In this document: positions 23,269 to 31,581 of the stretch, piece after piece
How positions within the stretch are numbered: the stretch's first letter is position 1
Layout of the letters: each line of letters begins with the position of its first letter
Assembly (NCBI GenBank): GCA_030038235.1
Contig: JASHPE010000362.1
Location: 1-33,676 of the forward strand
Length of the DNA: 33,676 nucleotides
DNA from: Terriglobia bacterium
GTDB taxonomy: Bacteria; Acidobacteriota; Terriglobia; UBA7540
Reading direction: 5' to 3'
The notes under the pieces: generated by a model
Database searches by the model: none
Told to the model about the DNA's origin: nothing
Seen by the model: only the letters and a program-made list of their open reading frames with translations
Made by a program: the position numbers and the translations under genes

Positions 23269-24999
23269 TTGCAACCGCGAGTCAGTGAGACCCTCGTCGG
23301 TCTCGGCGTGATTTCCGAGACCCAGCTCAATGACGCACTCGCCCTCCAGCGCGCTCAAGGCGGCAGACTGGGCGCAATCCTGATGAAGCTTGGGTTCGTG
23401 ACCGAGGATCAAATCACCAAGGCGCTGGCCGAGCGCCTGGGAACTCCCGCCCTGAACCTGGCTGAACGGCATGCCGACCTCGATGTCCTCCGGTTGGTGC
23501 CGATGGAGGTTGCCCTCAAGCACGAACTTGTGCCCCTGGAACGCGCGGGCGCCACGCTGCGGGTGGCCATGGCGGATCCGACCGACATGCTGGCGCTGGA
23601 CGAAATCCGTTTCATGACCCGTCTGAATGTGGAGCCGGTTCTGGCCGCGGAATCGGCGGTTGTGCAGGCCATTGGACAGTGGTACAGCGTGGCTGAAGAG
23701 GACGCGCGCAAAAAGCATCTGCAGGATCTGGTCGGATTCATCGATGCCGAACACGCCGCGAGCGTGGAGCTGAAGGCCGAGGAGGAGGTTGCGCTGAACC
23801 TGGCCTCCTTGGACAAGACGGCCGGGGAGGCGCCGATAATCCGCCTGGTGAATTACATTCTCCTCGACGCGGTCCGGCGCGGCGCCAGTGATATTCATCT
23901 CGAGCCCTACGAGCGGCAATACCGCGTGCGCTACCGGATCGACGGCATCCTGCAGGAAGTGATGAGCCCTCCTTTGAGATTGCGGGACACGGTCACCAGC
24001 CGCGTGAAAATCATGGCGCGGCTCGACATCGCCGAGAAGCGCCTGCCACAAGACGGGCGCATCATGCTCAAGTTGCAGAATGAGAGCGGCCGCAAGCAGA
24101 TCGATTTGCGCGTTTCGGTGCTGCCGACGCTCTACGGTGAGAAGATCGTGATGCGGCTGCTCGACAAGGAAAATCTGCAGCTCGACATGACCAGGCTCGG
24201 CTTCGAGCCCGAGTCTTTGGCCAAATTCCAGAAGGCTATTTTCAAGCCCTACGGCATGGTGCTGGTCACCGGCCCAACCGGCAGCGGCAAAACCAACACA
24301 CTATATTCGTCCATCGCGCAGTTGAATAAACCGGAGATCAACATCCTGACGGCGGAAGACCCGGTGGAGTTCCAAATGCCGGGCATCAACCAGGTGCAGA
24401 TGAAGGAGCAGATCGGCTTGAACTTCGCTGCCGCGTTGCGTTCCTTTCTGCGGCAGGATCCCAACATCATCCTGGTCGGCGAAATTCGCGACGTCGAAAC
24501 CGCCGAGATTGCAATCAAGGCGGCCCTCACGGGTCACATGGTGTTCTCCACGGTGCACACCAATGATGCCCCGTCCACCGTCAACCGCCTGATGAACATG
24601 GGTGTGGAGCCGTTCCTGGTAGCGACTTCGGTCCATCTGATTTGCGCCCAACGCCTGGTGCGCCGGCTCTGCCCGGCATGCAAGGTCACGGAGCACCCGG
24701 CACTCAAGGCCCTGTCTGAGGCCGGATTCACTCCCGAGGAGATTGGTAGGGTGGAGTCCTATCGGCCCCGGGGATGTCCGGCGTGCCAGGGCCGAGGCTA
24801 CAAGGGGCGCGTGGGCCTGTATGAAGTCATGGAGACCACCGACGAGATTCGCGAAATGATCCTGGCCGGCGCCTCGGCGTTCGACCTACGCCGGCGCGCG
24901 ATCGATCAGGGGATGGTCACCTTGCGCCGCAGCGGTCTGATCAAGATTGCCGCAGGCATCACCAGCCTGGAAGAAGTCATTCGGGAAACGGTGGCGTAG
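23269..24999 (+). CDS. pilB: Type IV pilus assembly ATPase PilB (GspE family)
   Basis: This cytoplasmic hexameric ATPase powers pilus extension. I chose the TTG at 23269 (LQPRVSETLVGLGVISETQL) because GAGGA lies 8 bases before it; frames further upstream have no ribosome-binding site. The 576 residues begin with a GspE N-terminal (MshEN-like) domain, which in some relatives binds cyclic di-GMP. The C-terminal ATPase follows: Walker A GPTGSGKT (335-342), Asp box, Walker B ILVGEIRD (401-408), His box GHMVFSTVHTNDA. A zinc-binding tetracysteine is at C468, C471, C503 and C506 (CPACK ... CPACQGRGYKGR), as expected for PilB/GspE. It is first of pilB-pilT-pilC. Confusion with GspE of a type II secretion system is unlikely, given pilT next to it. 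Confidence 0.93.
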   Translation: MQPRVSETLVGLGVISETQLNDALALQRAQGGRLGAILMKLGFVTEDQITKALAERLGTPALNLAERHADLDVLRLVPMEVALKHELVPLERAGATLRVAMADPTDMLALDEIRFMTRLNVEPVLAAESAVVQAIGQWYSVAEEDARKKHLQDLVGFIDAEHAASVELKAEEEVALNLASLDKTAGEAPIIRLVNYILLDAVRRGASDIHLEPYERQYRVRYRIDGILQEVMSPPLRLRDTVTSRVKIMARLDIAEKRLPQDGRIMLKLQNESGRKQIDLRVSVLPTLYGEKIVMRLLDKENLQLDMTRLGFEPESLAKFQKAIFKPYGMVLVTGPTGSGKTNTLYSSIAQLNKPEINILTAEDPVEFQMPGINQVQMKEQIGLNFAAALRSFLRQDPNIILVGEIRDVETAEIAIKAALTGHMVFSTVHTNDAPSTVNRLMNMGVEPFLVATSVHLICAQRLVRRLCPACKVTEHPALKALSEAGFTPEEIGRVESYRPRGCPACQGRGYKGRVGLYEVMETTDEIREMILAGASAFDLRRRAIDQGMVTLRRSGLIKIAAGITSLEEVIRETVA

Positions 25000-25080
25000 C
25001 GCCGCGGCGGGGCGCACTGAGTCTGCGCGTCGGCATTTCATGCGGCAAGCCCATCGCCTGGCAGTACCCGAGGAGTCGAT

Positions 25081-26202
25081 ATGCCGATACCGATGTTGCC
25101 TGAACTCTTGAAGCGTCTGGTGGAGCAGCATGGGTCGGACCTGCACCTGGCTGCCGGGAGCCCGCCGCGGCTGCGAATCTACGGCGAGCTTGAACCTTGT
25201 GAAGACGTCCCGGCGCTCGCATCTGGCGATACGAAGCAGCTCGCTTACAGCGCGCTCACGGACACTCAAAAGCACCGTTTTGAAGAGAACCTGGAACTGG
25301 ACTTCTCTTTCGGAGTGAAAGGCCTCGGACGTTTCCGCGCCAACATGTTTATGCAGCGCGGCTCCGTGGGCATGGTTCTGCGGCTGATTCCCTGGGAGAC
25401 GCAGAGCTTTGAACAACTGGGGCTGCCGCCGGTCGTGCGCACGCTGTGCGATAAGCCGCGCGGTCTCGTGCTGGTGACGGGGCCAACCGGGAGCGGAAAA
25501 TCCACCACCCTGGCGACCATGATCGATCTGATCAACCGCACTCATCGCGGGCACATCATCACCGTCGAGGATCCCGTCGAATTCGTGCACACTCATAAGA
25601 AGTGTCTGGTGAACCAACGCGAGTTGGGGACCGATACTTCGTCGTTTGCGACGGCGTTGCGGGCGGCTCTGCGCGAAGACCCTGACGTGGTGCTGATCGG
25701 TGAAATGCGCGACCTCGACACCGTGGAGGCGGCGCTGCGCATCGCCGAGACCGGACACTTGACGTTCGCCACCCTGCACACCAACTCCGCAGCGTCGACC
25801 ATCAATCGTATCATCGACGTCTTTCCGGCCCATCAGCAGTCGCAAATCCGCACGCAGCTCTCCATGGTGTTGGAAGCGGTCCTCTGCCAGGCCTTGCTCC
25901 CGCGCGCCGACGGCAGCGGACGCGTCATGGCCATGGAGATACTCCTGCCCAACGGCGCCATCCGGAATCTCATCCGCGAGGATAAGATCCACCAGATCTA
26001 TTCCGCAATGCAGACCGGCCAGGAGAAGCACGGAATGCAGACGTTCAATCAGTCCCTGTTCTGGCTCCATCAACAGGGTGCGATTTCGCTGGAGGTGGCG
26101 CGCCAGTGCTCGCACAACACCGAGGAATTTGACGCGCTGCTGCGCCGGTCCGGTCCGCCGCATCGCACGCCTGCGAGGTCCGAACGGGCTCCGGTGCATT
26201 GA
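25081..26202 (+). CDS. pilT: Type IV pilus retraction ATPase PilT
   Basis: This hexameric ATPase depolymerises the pilus and drives twitching. The 373-residue length is typical. The N-terminal PAS-like domain has GSDLHLAAGSPPRLRIYGEL. The ATPase has Walker A GPTGSGKST (about 138-146), Asp box TVEDPVEFVH, Walker B VVLIGEMRDLDT and His box GHLTFATLHTNSA. The PilT signature AIRNLIRE is near residue 300. A ribosome-binding site, GAGGAG, precedes the ATG at 25081. It lies 81 bases after pilB and 39 bases before pilC, consistent with one transcript. The C-terminal 25 residues (RRSGPPHRTPARSERAPVH) are a basic tail beyond the usual end. Confidence 0.96.
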   Translation: MPIPMLPELLKRLVEQHGSDLHLAAGSPPRLRIYGELEPCEDVPALASGDTKQLAYSALTDTQKHRFEENLELDFSFGVKGLGRFRANMFMQRGSVGMVLRLIPWETQSFEQLGLPPVVRTLCDKPRGLVLVTGPTGSGKSTTLATMIDLINRTHRGHIITVEDPVEFVHTHKKCLVNQRELGTDTSSFATALRAALREDPDVVLIGEMRDLDTVEAALRIAETGHLTFATLHTNSAASTINRIIDVFPAHQQSQIRTQLSMVLEAVLCQALLPRADGSGRVMAMEILLPNGAIRNLIREDKIHQIYSAMQTGQEKHGMQTFNQSLFWLHQQGAISLEVARQCSHNTEEFDALLRRSGPPHRTPARSERAPVH

Positions 26203-26241
26203 GGAAGCGTCAAGAGAAGAGAAGCAGGAGGCTGAGCTACC

Positions 26242-27423
26242 ATGCCAATCACGAGGTCGCACGCCGCACCACTCATCCGTGTGGGTGCGCCGGCGCGTGC
26301 CGCAACCAAGCAGTCCGATCCCGGATCGCGAGTCAGGCTCGCGGCCGCAACACGGCCGGTCTCCCGTGCGCGTATGGGTAAAGTGAAGGTGAAGAGCAAG
26401 GACCTGGCGATATTCACGCGGCAGTTCGGCGTGATGCTGGGCTCCGGTCTGCCGCTGATCCAGGGTCTCGAGATTCTTGCCGAGCAGCAGCAGAACAAGG
26501 CCTTCGGCAAGGCGCTGGGCGCCATTCGTAGTTCGGTCGAGGGTGGATCCACGCTTTCGGACGCTTGCCGGCAACACGCCTCCATCTTCGATGGCCTCTA
26601 CACCAACATGCTCGAAGCTGGCGAAACGGGCGGCGCGCTCGAGACCGTGCTGCAACGGCTGGCCGCGCATCTGGAGAAGAGCGTGAAGTTGCGAGCCGCT
26701 GTGAAGTCCGCCTTGATCTATCCAGTGTCTGTTATGGTGATCGCGCTGGGCGTGGTGGTGATGCTGCTTTGGAAAGTGGTGCCGATCTTCGCTACCTTGT
26801 TCGCCGGCCTGAACGCAACCTTGCCGTTGCCCACCCGCGTCGTGATTGGGCTCAGCCACTTCGTGGCCGGTTATATCTGGCTGATGGGCCTCGTGACGGC
26901 GGGCGGAGTGGTGGCGCTCAAAAAATACTACGCCACACCGCAAGGACGCCGGGATCTTGACGGCATCCTGCTGAAGCTTCCGGCCATCGGCGTCCTGTTG
27001 CAGAAGATTGCCGTGGCGCGATTCTCGCGCACGCTTTCGACGCTGATCACCAGCGGCGTTCCCATGCTCGAATCGCTCGACATCACGGCGCGCACCGCCG
27101 GCAACGCCGTGATCGAGGACGCGATCAACATGGTGCGCCGTGAAGTGGAGGCCGGGCACAACGTGGCCGATCCCATGCGCCGCAGCGGAGTATTTCCGCA
27201 CTTGACGGTTCAGATGGTCGCCGTCGGCGAGCAGACCGGCGCGCTCGACGCCATGCTGCAAAAAGTCGCGGACTTTTATGAGGGCGAAGTCGACGTGGCC
27301 GTGGCCGATCTGCTGGCCGCCATGGAACCTGCGATCATCGTGTTTCTGGGCACTGTGGTGGGCGGCGTCGTGATTTCCATGTACCTGCCGCTTTTCAGCC
27401 TGATTGCCAAGCTCGCGGGTTGA
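26242..27423 (+). CDS. pilC: Type IV pilus inner-membrane platform protein PilC, short N-terminus
   Basis: PilC/GspF is the inner-membrane platform that connects the ATPases to the growing pilus. The 393 residues contain two T2SSF domains: KDLAIFTRQFGVMLGSGLPL ... (about 53-175) and VARFSRTLSTLITSGVPMLES ... (about 255-378). There are three membrane segments (VMVIALGVVVMLLWKVVPIF, YIWLMGLVTAGGVVAL, IIVFLGTVVGGVVISMYLPL). The first about 50 residues are Arg/Ala/Pro-rich. They lack the usual F.Y..(R/K)....G....G...A......L N-terminal domain. The start ATG is supported by AGGAGG 10 bases upstream; ATG at 26374 is the only other reasonable start. It is the last gene of the pil cluster. Confidence 0.92.
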   Translation: MPITRSHAAPLIRVGAPARAATKQSDPGSRVRLAAATRPVSRARMGKVKVKSKDLAIFTRQFGVMLGSGLPLIQGLEILAEQQQNKAFGKALGAIRSSVEGGSTLSDACRQHASIFDGLYTNMLEAGETGGALETVLQRLAAHLEKSVKLRAAVKSALIYPVSVMVIALGVVVMLLWKVVPIFATLFAGLNATLPLPTRVVIGLSHFVAGYIWLMGLVTAGGVVALKKYYATPQGRRDLDGILLKLPAIGVLLQKIAVARFSRTLSTLITSGVPMLESLDITARTAGNAVIEDAINMVRREVEAGHNVADPMRRSGVFPHLTVQMVAVGEQTGALDAMLQKVADFYEGEVDVAVADLLAAMEPAIIVFLGTVVGGVVISMYLPLFSLIAKLAG

Positions 27424-27504
27424 CCTGCCAGCCGCGGAGCAGGGTTGAGCCGTGTTGAATCTGTAGATCGGCGGAATCTGCGCGCGCGGCGACAACATGC
27501 CCTG

Positions 27505-27954
27505 TCACGCCCTGTACGACGGGTAGTTTTTTGCGACCCAATTCTCGACCAGCCCTTGGTGCTCCGTGGCCTTCTCCAGAAGCTCAACAGCCTGTGATTC
27601 GGTTACAACCTCGGCAGAATCGTACTCGATTACATATCTCTTCCGCCGGCAGGTTTCGAAATAGTCTGCCAGCTGCCGGGCTGCGTGTCCGATGGCCAGG
27701 CCCGCTGGCTCGAACGTGGTTTGATGGTGGCCCGGAACGCGATAGCCCGCAAAGGCCAGGCCTAGCTTGGAAACTTGCAGCACGGCGTTGTAGGCAGTGG
27801 CAAAGGTGCGATCGGCGGACAGGCCGGGAGTGGCAGCGTCGGCCAGATCGCGCGCGATGAGCTTGCGCAGATTGGCAAGCTCGCTGGAGCTGGTCAAGTG
27901 GCGCCCGACCCGTTTATTCGCCAAAAGTGCGGCTAAACTCACCGGCATCCCCAA
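27505..27954 (-). CDS. HEPN-domain protein, partner of the nucleotidyltransferase
   Basis: The 149-residue all-helical protein follows the HEPN pattern: SSELANLRKLIARDLADA, then FATAYNAVLQVSKLGLAFAGYRV, then AARQLADYFETCRRKRYVIEYD. The last piece (residues about 91-112) is the conserved end of the SAV_6107-like HEPN group. There the RNase motif R-x4-6-H is replaced by R/K-R...Y-D, so RNase activity cannot be assumed. In MNT-HEPN (type VII) modules the HEPN protein is the toxin and the nucleotidyltransferase silences it by modifying it. The first 41 bases overlap the upstream gene. Start at 27954 (a second ATG at 27948). Confidence 0.75.
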   Translation of the reverse strand: MGMPVSLAALLANKRVGRHLTSSSELANLRKLIARDLADAATPGLSADRTFATAYNAVLQVSKLGLAFAGYRVPGHHQTTFEPAGLAIGHAARQLADYFETCRRKRYVIEYDSAEVVTESQAVELLEKATEHQGLVENWVAKNYPSYRA

Positions 27955-28516
27955 TCAAAAACAGCTTTTTCGAACGCATGACCGTGGTGATGAAGTGGTG
28001 TTTCGACTTTACCTTCGCGGCGAACTCGCGGGCTGTGTAGGTTGTCGGATTGACAGCGCGATTGAGACGCCGCTCGGATTTGCGGAGCGGACTGGATACG
28101 CCGGCGAGGCCGACATCGCCGATGATCATCAGATCCACGTCGCTGCGGGAATGCTCCCGCGACTTCGCGATCGAGCCATAAATGAGCGCCCATCGTATGC
28201 GGTCCCTGAGCGGCGCCAAAGCGTGGCGGACCACGTCCGCCAGGCCCACGGTCTTCAGGATGAGCCCTTGAAGTTCCGGGAAGATGGGCGAATCTTCCGC
28301 GGCCTGAATGTAAACGTGCTTGCCCTCGCGCCTTTCGAGCAGGATTCCAGCGCGTACCAGGGACGCCAGTTCGCGTTGGAGGCTGGAAGGCGTCAGCCCA
28401 AGTTGCCGCGCGAGTTGGGTCATGTACCACCAGCGGTCAGGTTCAGCGAAGGTGGCGGCCAGAATGGCCTGGCGCGTCCTGGGGAAGAGAGCGTCAATGC
28501 CGCTGGACGTACGCAT
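27914..28516 (-). CDS. Winged-helix and nucleotidyltransferase (MNT) domain protein
   Basis: The 200-residue product joins two domains. Residues about 10-72 form a winged helix-turn-helix (MTQLARQLGLTPSSLQRELA SLVRAGIL LERREGKHVYI), so it can bind DNA. Residues about 85-200 are a minimal nucleotidyltransferase with GSIAKSREHSRSDVDLM: G114-S115 and the metal-binding D126 and D128. In MNT-HEPN modules this enzyme adds AMP residues to the HEPN toxin. Here the added DNA-binding domain suggests that it also represses its own operon. It is first of a two-gene overlapping operon. The ATG at 28516 sits inside a half-site of a palindromic operator, with a -10 box 8 bases upstream. Confidence 0.82.
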   Translation of the reverse strand: MRTSSGIDALFPRTRQAILAATFAEPDRWWYMTQLARQLGLTPSSLQRELASLVRAGILLERREGKHVYIQAAEDSPIFPELQGLILKTVGLADVVRHALAPLRDRIRWALIYGSIAKSREHSRSDVDLMIIGDVGLAGVSSPLRKSERRLNRAVNPTTYTAREFAAKVKSKHHFITTVMRSKKLFLIGDAGEFSRTFGE

Positions 28517-28546
28517 ACTGCGTTATTATGTACGCATAATGCGTAC
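28508..28546 (-). promoter_or_regulatory. Operator and promoter of the MNT-HEPN pair
   Basis: A perfect 17-base palindrome, GTACGCAT-A-ATGCGTAC (28530-28546), is followed on the minus strand by CATAAT (28525-28530) as a likely -10 box. A third half-site, TATGCGTACG (28508-28517), includes the start codon and the next codons. The -10 box is so close to the ATG (8 bases) that the message would be leaderless or nearly so, which fits the lack of a ribosome-binding site. Confidence 0.6.
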
Positions 28547-28582
28547 GAAGGCGAGTTGCGGCGGGCTGCCTGGCCCTCGCCA

Positions 28583-29182
28583 TCAGATCTCCCTCCGTCC
28601 TTCGATTGCCTTCAGCATGGTGACCTCGTCGGCGAATTCCAGCTCCGAACCCACCGGGATTCCCATGGCGATGCGCGTCACCTTCACGCCCAGCGGCTTG
28701 ATGAGCTTCGACAGATACACCGCCGTGGCCTCACCTTCCACGTTGGGGTTGGTCGCAACAATCAGTTCGCGGATTTTGCCGTCCTTGAGGCGTTCGATCA
28801 GGCTCTTGATCTTCAGTTGCTCCGGCCCGATATGCTGTAGCGGCGAGAGACTGCCATGGAGCACGTGGTAGAGCCCGTGGAACTCGCGAGTCTTTTCGAT
28901 GGAGATGGCGTTGTAGGGAGTCTCGACTACGCAGACCACGCTCGGGTCGCGGCTGGGATCGGAACAGTAGGCGCAGGGATCGGAGTCGGCGAGATTATTG
29001 CACACGCTGCAGAGGCGGACCTTGTCCTTGGCTTCCATGAGCGCAAGCGCCAAGCGCTCCACGTCCTCGCGCGGACCGCGCTCCAGGTGAAAGGCGATGC
29101 GCTGCGCCGATTTCTGGCCGATGCCGGGCAGGCGCTTCAACTCGTCGATCAGGTCGGCCAGGGGCTGGGGGAAATCCTTCAT
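28583..29182 (-). CDS. recR: Recombination protein RecR
   Basis: RecR forms a ring on DNA and, with RecO, loads RecA at gaps. The 199-residue length is standard. The helix-hairpin-helix is [19 protein letters not shown] (about 15-33). The zinc finger has C58, C61, C70 and C73. The Toprim domain follows ([16 protein letters not shown] ... [20 protein letters not shown]) and the C-terminal end is [20 protein letters not shown], all canonical. It follows dnaX and ybaB on the same strand, the widespread dnaX-ybaB-recR order, but here a 187-base spacer with a palindrome separates it from ybaB. Confidence 0.97.
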   Translation of the reverse strand: MKDFPQPLADLIDELKRLPGIGQKSAQRIAFHLERGPREDVERLALALMEAKDKVRLCSVCNNLADSDPCAYCSDPSRDPSVVCVVETPYNAISIEKTREFHGLYHVLHGSLSPLQHIGPEQLKIKSLIERLKDGKIRELIVATNPNVEGEATAVYLSKLIKPLGVKVTRIAMGIPVGSELEFADEVTMLKAIEGRREI

Positions 29183-29194
29183 CGTGTAGGCTAC

Positions 29195-29365
29195 TTAGGA
29201 GTGGGGATTAGGGATTGAGGTTTAGGGTGGGGTCTCGGTGCTGAAAACCGGAATAGCTGCAGCGCGGTTTTCGGGTTTTCACAGCGGCTCCAGCGGTCCC
29301 TGCCCCTGGGCCTAATTCCTAAACCCCAGCCCCCAACGCCTGATCCCTAGCTAGCCCCTGACCCC
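29195..29365. repeat. Imperfect palindrome of GGGATTAGGG words between ybaB and recR
   Basis: The left arm (29195-29232) contains GTGGGGATTAGGGATTGAGG. The right arm (29311-29365) contains CCTAATTCCTAAACCCCAGC. They are approximate reverse complements. Nested inside is a perfect 8-bp stem, GAAAACCG (29243-29250) with CGGTTTTC (29265-29272). It follows the ybaB stop on the minus strand, so it may end or weaken the dnaX-ybaB transcript before recR. Confidence 0.6.
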
Positions 29366-29369
29366 TCAT

Positions 29370-29693
29370 CTAGCCCAAGCCGGGGATATTGAGGCCCAGG
29401 TTGAGCCCGCCGGCGAGGCTGCCCACGCGGCTGGAGAGTTGCTCGTCCACGCGGCGCGCCGCCTCGTTCACCGCCGCCTGCACCAGGTCCTGCAGCATTT
29501 CCGCGTCCTTGCCCGCGAACACCTCGGGATCGATGTGGATGCTCACCAGGTGCTTGGCGCCGTTCATCTTCACGGTCACCATGCCCCCGCCCGCCGAGGC
29601 TTCCACCAGCAGGTCGTCCAGTTGCTTCTGCAGTTGCTCCTGCATCTGCTGGACCTGCTTCATGATCTGCTGCATCTGTTGCAGATTTTTCAT
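29370..29693 (-). CDS. ybaB: YbaB/EbfC nucleoid-associated protein
   Basis: A 107-residue member of the YbaB/EbfC family, dimeric tweezer-like proteins that bind DNA without strong sequence preference. The N-terminus is a Gln/Met-rich coiled coil (MKNLQQMQQIMKQVQQMQEQ), followed by LLVEASAGGGMVTVKMNGA and IHIDPEVF. The C-terminus is Gly/Leu-rich. Its start is three bases from the dnaX stop, so the two are surely co-transcribed. The position between dnaX and recR is conserved across many bacteria. Confidence 0.95.
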   Translation of the reverse strand: MKNLQQMQQIMKQVQQMQEQLQKQLDDLLVEASAGGGMVTVKMNGAKHLVSIHIDPEVFAGKDAEMLQDLVQAAVNEAARRVDEQLSSRVGSLAGGLNLGLNIPGLG

Positions 29694-29696
29694 TGC

Positions 29697-31457
29697 CTAG
29701 TACCCCCTCAGGTCTTCAACATCCAGCACGACGCACTCGAATCGCTGCTCAAAGGCCCGGACCATGGGATCGCTGGCGGCACGCTCGCGCGCGTCGGGCG
29801 CGGCTCGAGCGGGCCTGGCATCTCCATCTCGAAGTGTAACACGGATGTTAACCGGCTCGCCCAACACTTGCGAGCAGACCTGGCGCAGCGCCTCCTGGTT
29901 CTCCTTGTTGCCCAGCACGTCTGCCCAGAAGCTGCCCGAGTTCTGCCGCGAAAAGATGAAGTGAGCCACGCCCGGCGAGACGCGCCACTCCGCCACGTGC
30001 TCCAGACAACTGCTCACGAATTTTTTCGATTGCTCAAACAACAGGCGCTTTACTTCCCCGAGCTTTGGGTCTTCGGGACTCGCGGCCGGCGTCGTCTTTG
30101 CGGCCGGCGCGGGCGGCGCCGATCTTTCGGGAGATGTGACCGGCGCGGGACGCCCCGGAGTTGCAGCCGTTGCGGCCCCCGGTGCGAAACCGGATCGGGC
30201 AGGTGACGTGGGAACCGGCGCGGCATCGCGCCTTACGACGGGCTCCGGCCGCGGCGCTCCGCCGCCGCCCGGTGCTGGCGTTCGTGGCGGAACCGCTGGG
30301 CTCGCCACGCGTCCCGGCGCCTGATCGGAGCCCTTCAACTCCGCGAGCACGCTTTCGAGCGACATCAGCCTGCGCGCATGGACCAGTTTCAGCAGCGCCA
30401 GTTCCAGATGGAATCGCGGCTCGAGCGAGTAGCGCAATTCGTTCTGCGCCCGCAGCAGAATCTGAAAAGCGCGCAGCCAGTCCTCCTCCGCAAGCGACCC
30501 CGCCAGGCGACCGAGCGTCGCGCGCGTGTCCGCCGGCACTTCCAGGAGCGGGCTTTCGCTGCCCGCGCTGCGCGCCACCATCAGATTGCGGATGAAGCGC
30601 GTCAGTTCGCCGAGAAAAGCCGCGGGCTCGTAGCCTTCGGATGCCAGTCCCTGGATCTGCGCAAGCACGCGTTCGGCGTCAGCGGCCACGATCGATTCCA
30701 CCATCTCGATCAGCGCCTTGCCCGGCACCACGCCCAGCAGCCGCTGCACTTCGGCTTCCGTCAGCTTCTCGCCGCATCCGGCGATCACCTGGTCGAGCAT
30801 GGAAAGCGCGTCGCGCAGGCTGCCGGCGGCGGCTTCGGCCAGCGCCCCGAGCGACCCTTCGTCCGCCTCCACCTTTTCCGCCGCGCACACCTGCTTCAGG
30901 CGCGCCACCACTTCGGAATAATCGAGCAGCCGGAAGGAGAAGTGCTGGCAACGCGATTGGATGGTGGTCGGCAGCTTGTGCGCTTCGGTGGTGGCCAGTA
31001 TGAACACGCAACGCGGCGGCGGCTCTTCCAGCGTCTTGAGAAGCGCATTGAAGGCCTCGGTGGTCAGCATGTGCGCTTCGTCGATGATGAAAACCTTGTA
31101 GCGGTCGCGCGCCGGGAGATAGCGCGCGGTCTCGCGCAGCTCGCGGATCTCATCGATGCCGCGATTGGAGGCGGCGTCGATCTCGATCACGTCCACGGAG
31201 TTTCCGGCGGCGATGTCGCGGCAGGAATCGCAGGTGCCGTCCGGCGTGATGGTGGGTCCTTGCGCGCAATTGAGCGCTTTGGCCAGAATTCGCGCCGTGG
31301 TGGTCTTTCCCACACCGCGCGCCCCGGAAAAGATGTATCCGTGGGCCACGCGATCGTGCAGGATGGCGTTCTTCAGCGTCCCGGTGACGGCCCCCTGGCC
31401 TACCACGTCGTCAAACGTCTGCGGCCGGTACTTACGGGCGATAACTTGATATGCCAT
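29697..31457 (-). CDS. dnaX: DNA polymerase III subunit gamma/tau
   Basis: This is the clamp-loader ATPase of the replisome, 586 residues from the ATG at 31457 (MAYQVIARKYRPQTFDDVVG). The frame is open further upstream but only across a repeat palindrome. Walker A is GARGVGKTT (45-53), Walker B IIDEAHM, and sensor/arginine finger ATTEAHKLPTTIQSRC. The zinc module normally has four cysteines. Here C64, C76 and C79 are present but position 73 is Asp (TPDGTCDSC), so one ligand differs. A Pro/Ala-rich linker (about 385-475) joins a C-terminal tau-like domain. No obvious slippery A-run for making a short gamma form was seen. It is preceded by the SRP RNA gene. Confidence 0.96.
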   Translation of the reverse strand: MAYQVIARKYRPQTFDDVVGQGAVTGTLKNAILHDRVAHGYIFSGARGVGKTTTARILAKALNCAQGPTITPDGTCDSCRDIAAGNSVDVIEIDAASNRGIDEIRELRETARYLPARDRYKVFIIDEAHMLTTEAFNALLKTLEEPPPRCVFILATTEAHKLPTTIQSRCQHFSFRLLDYSEVVARLKQVCAAEKVEADEGSLGALAEAAAGSLRDALSMLDQVIAGCGEKLTEAEVQRLLGVVPGKALIEMVESIVAADAERVLAQIQGLASEGYEPAAFLGELTRFIRNLMVARSAGSESPLLEVPADTRATLGRLAGSLAEEDWLRAFQILLRAQNELRYSLEPRFHLELALLKLVHARRLMSLESVLAELKGSDQAPGRVASPAVPPRTPAPGGGGAPRPEPVVRRDAAPVPTSPARSGFAPGAATAATPGRPAPVTSPERSAPPAPAAKTTPAASPEDPKLGEVKRLLFEQSKKFVSSCLEHVAEWRVSPGVAHFIFSRQNSGSFWADVLGNKENQEALRQVCSQVLGEPVNIRVTLRDGDARPARAAPDARERAASDPMVRAFEQRFECVVLDVEDLRGY

Positions 31458-31464
31458 CGGCGAA

Positions 31465-31573
31465 AGTTGACAGTCGACAGTTAACAGTCGACAGAAAAGA
31501 GTCGAAAGTCCAAAGTCGACGGTTGAAAGCCCTGAATCGCGGACTGTCAACTGTAAACTGTCGACTGTCAACT
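31465..31573. repeat. Imperfect palindrome of GACAGTCGACAGTT words between ffs and dnaX
   Basis: The left arm 31465-31494 (AGTTGACAGTCGACAGTTAA...) and the right arm 31544-31573 are reverse complements at 28 of 30 bases. The words GTCGACAG and CAGTTAACAG are themselves near-palindromes. It lies just beyond the 3' end of the SRP RNA on the minus strand and 8 bases before the dnaX start, so it could terminate ffs or shape the dnaX leader. Confidence 0.75.
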
Positions 31574-31581
31574 CTTTTGAC

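Noticed and set aside
24886-27498. An 870-codon open frame on the minus strand across pilB, pilT and pilC
   Set aside because: The plus strand encodes three unmistakable pilus proteins with ribosome-binding sites; the antisense frame is His/Arg/Gln-rich and has no recognisable domain.
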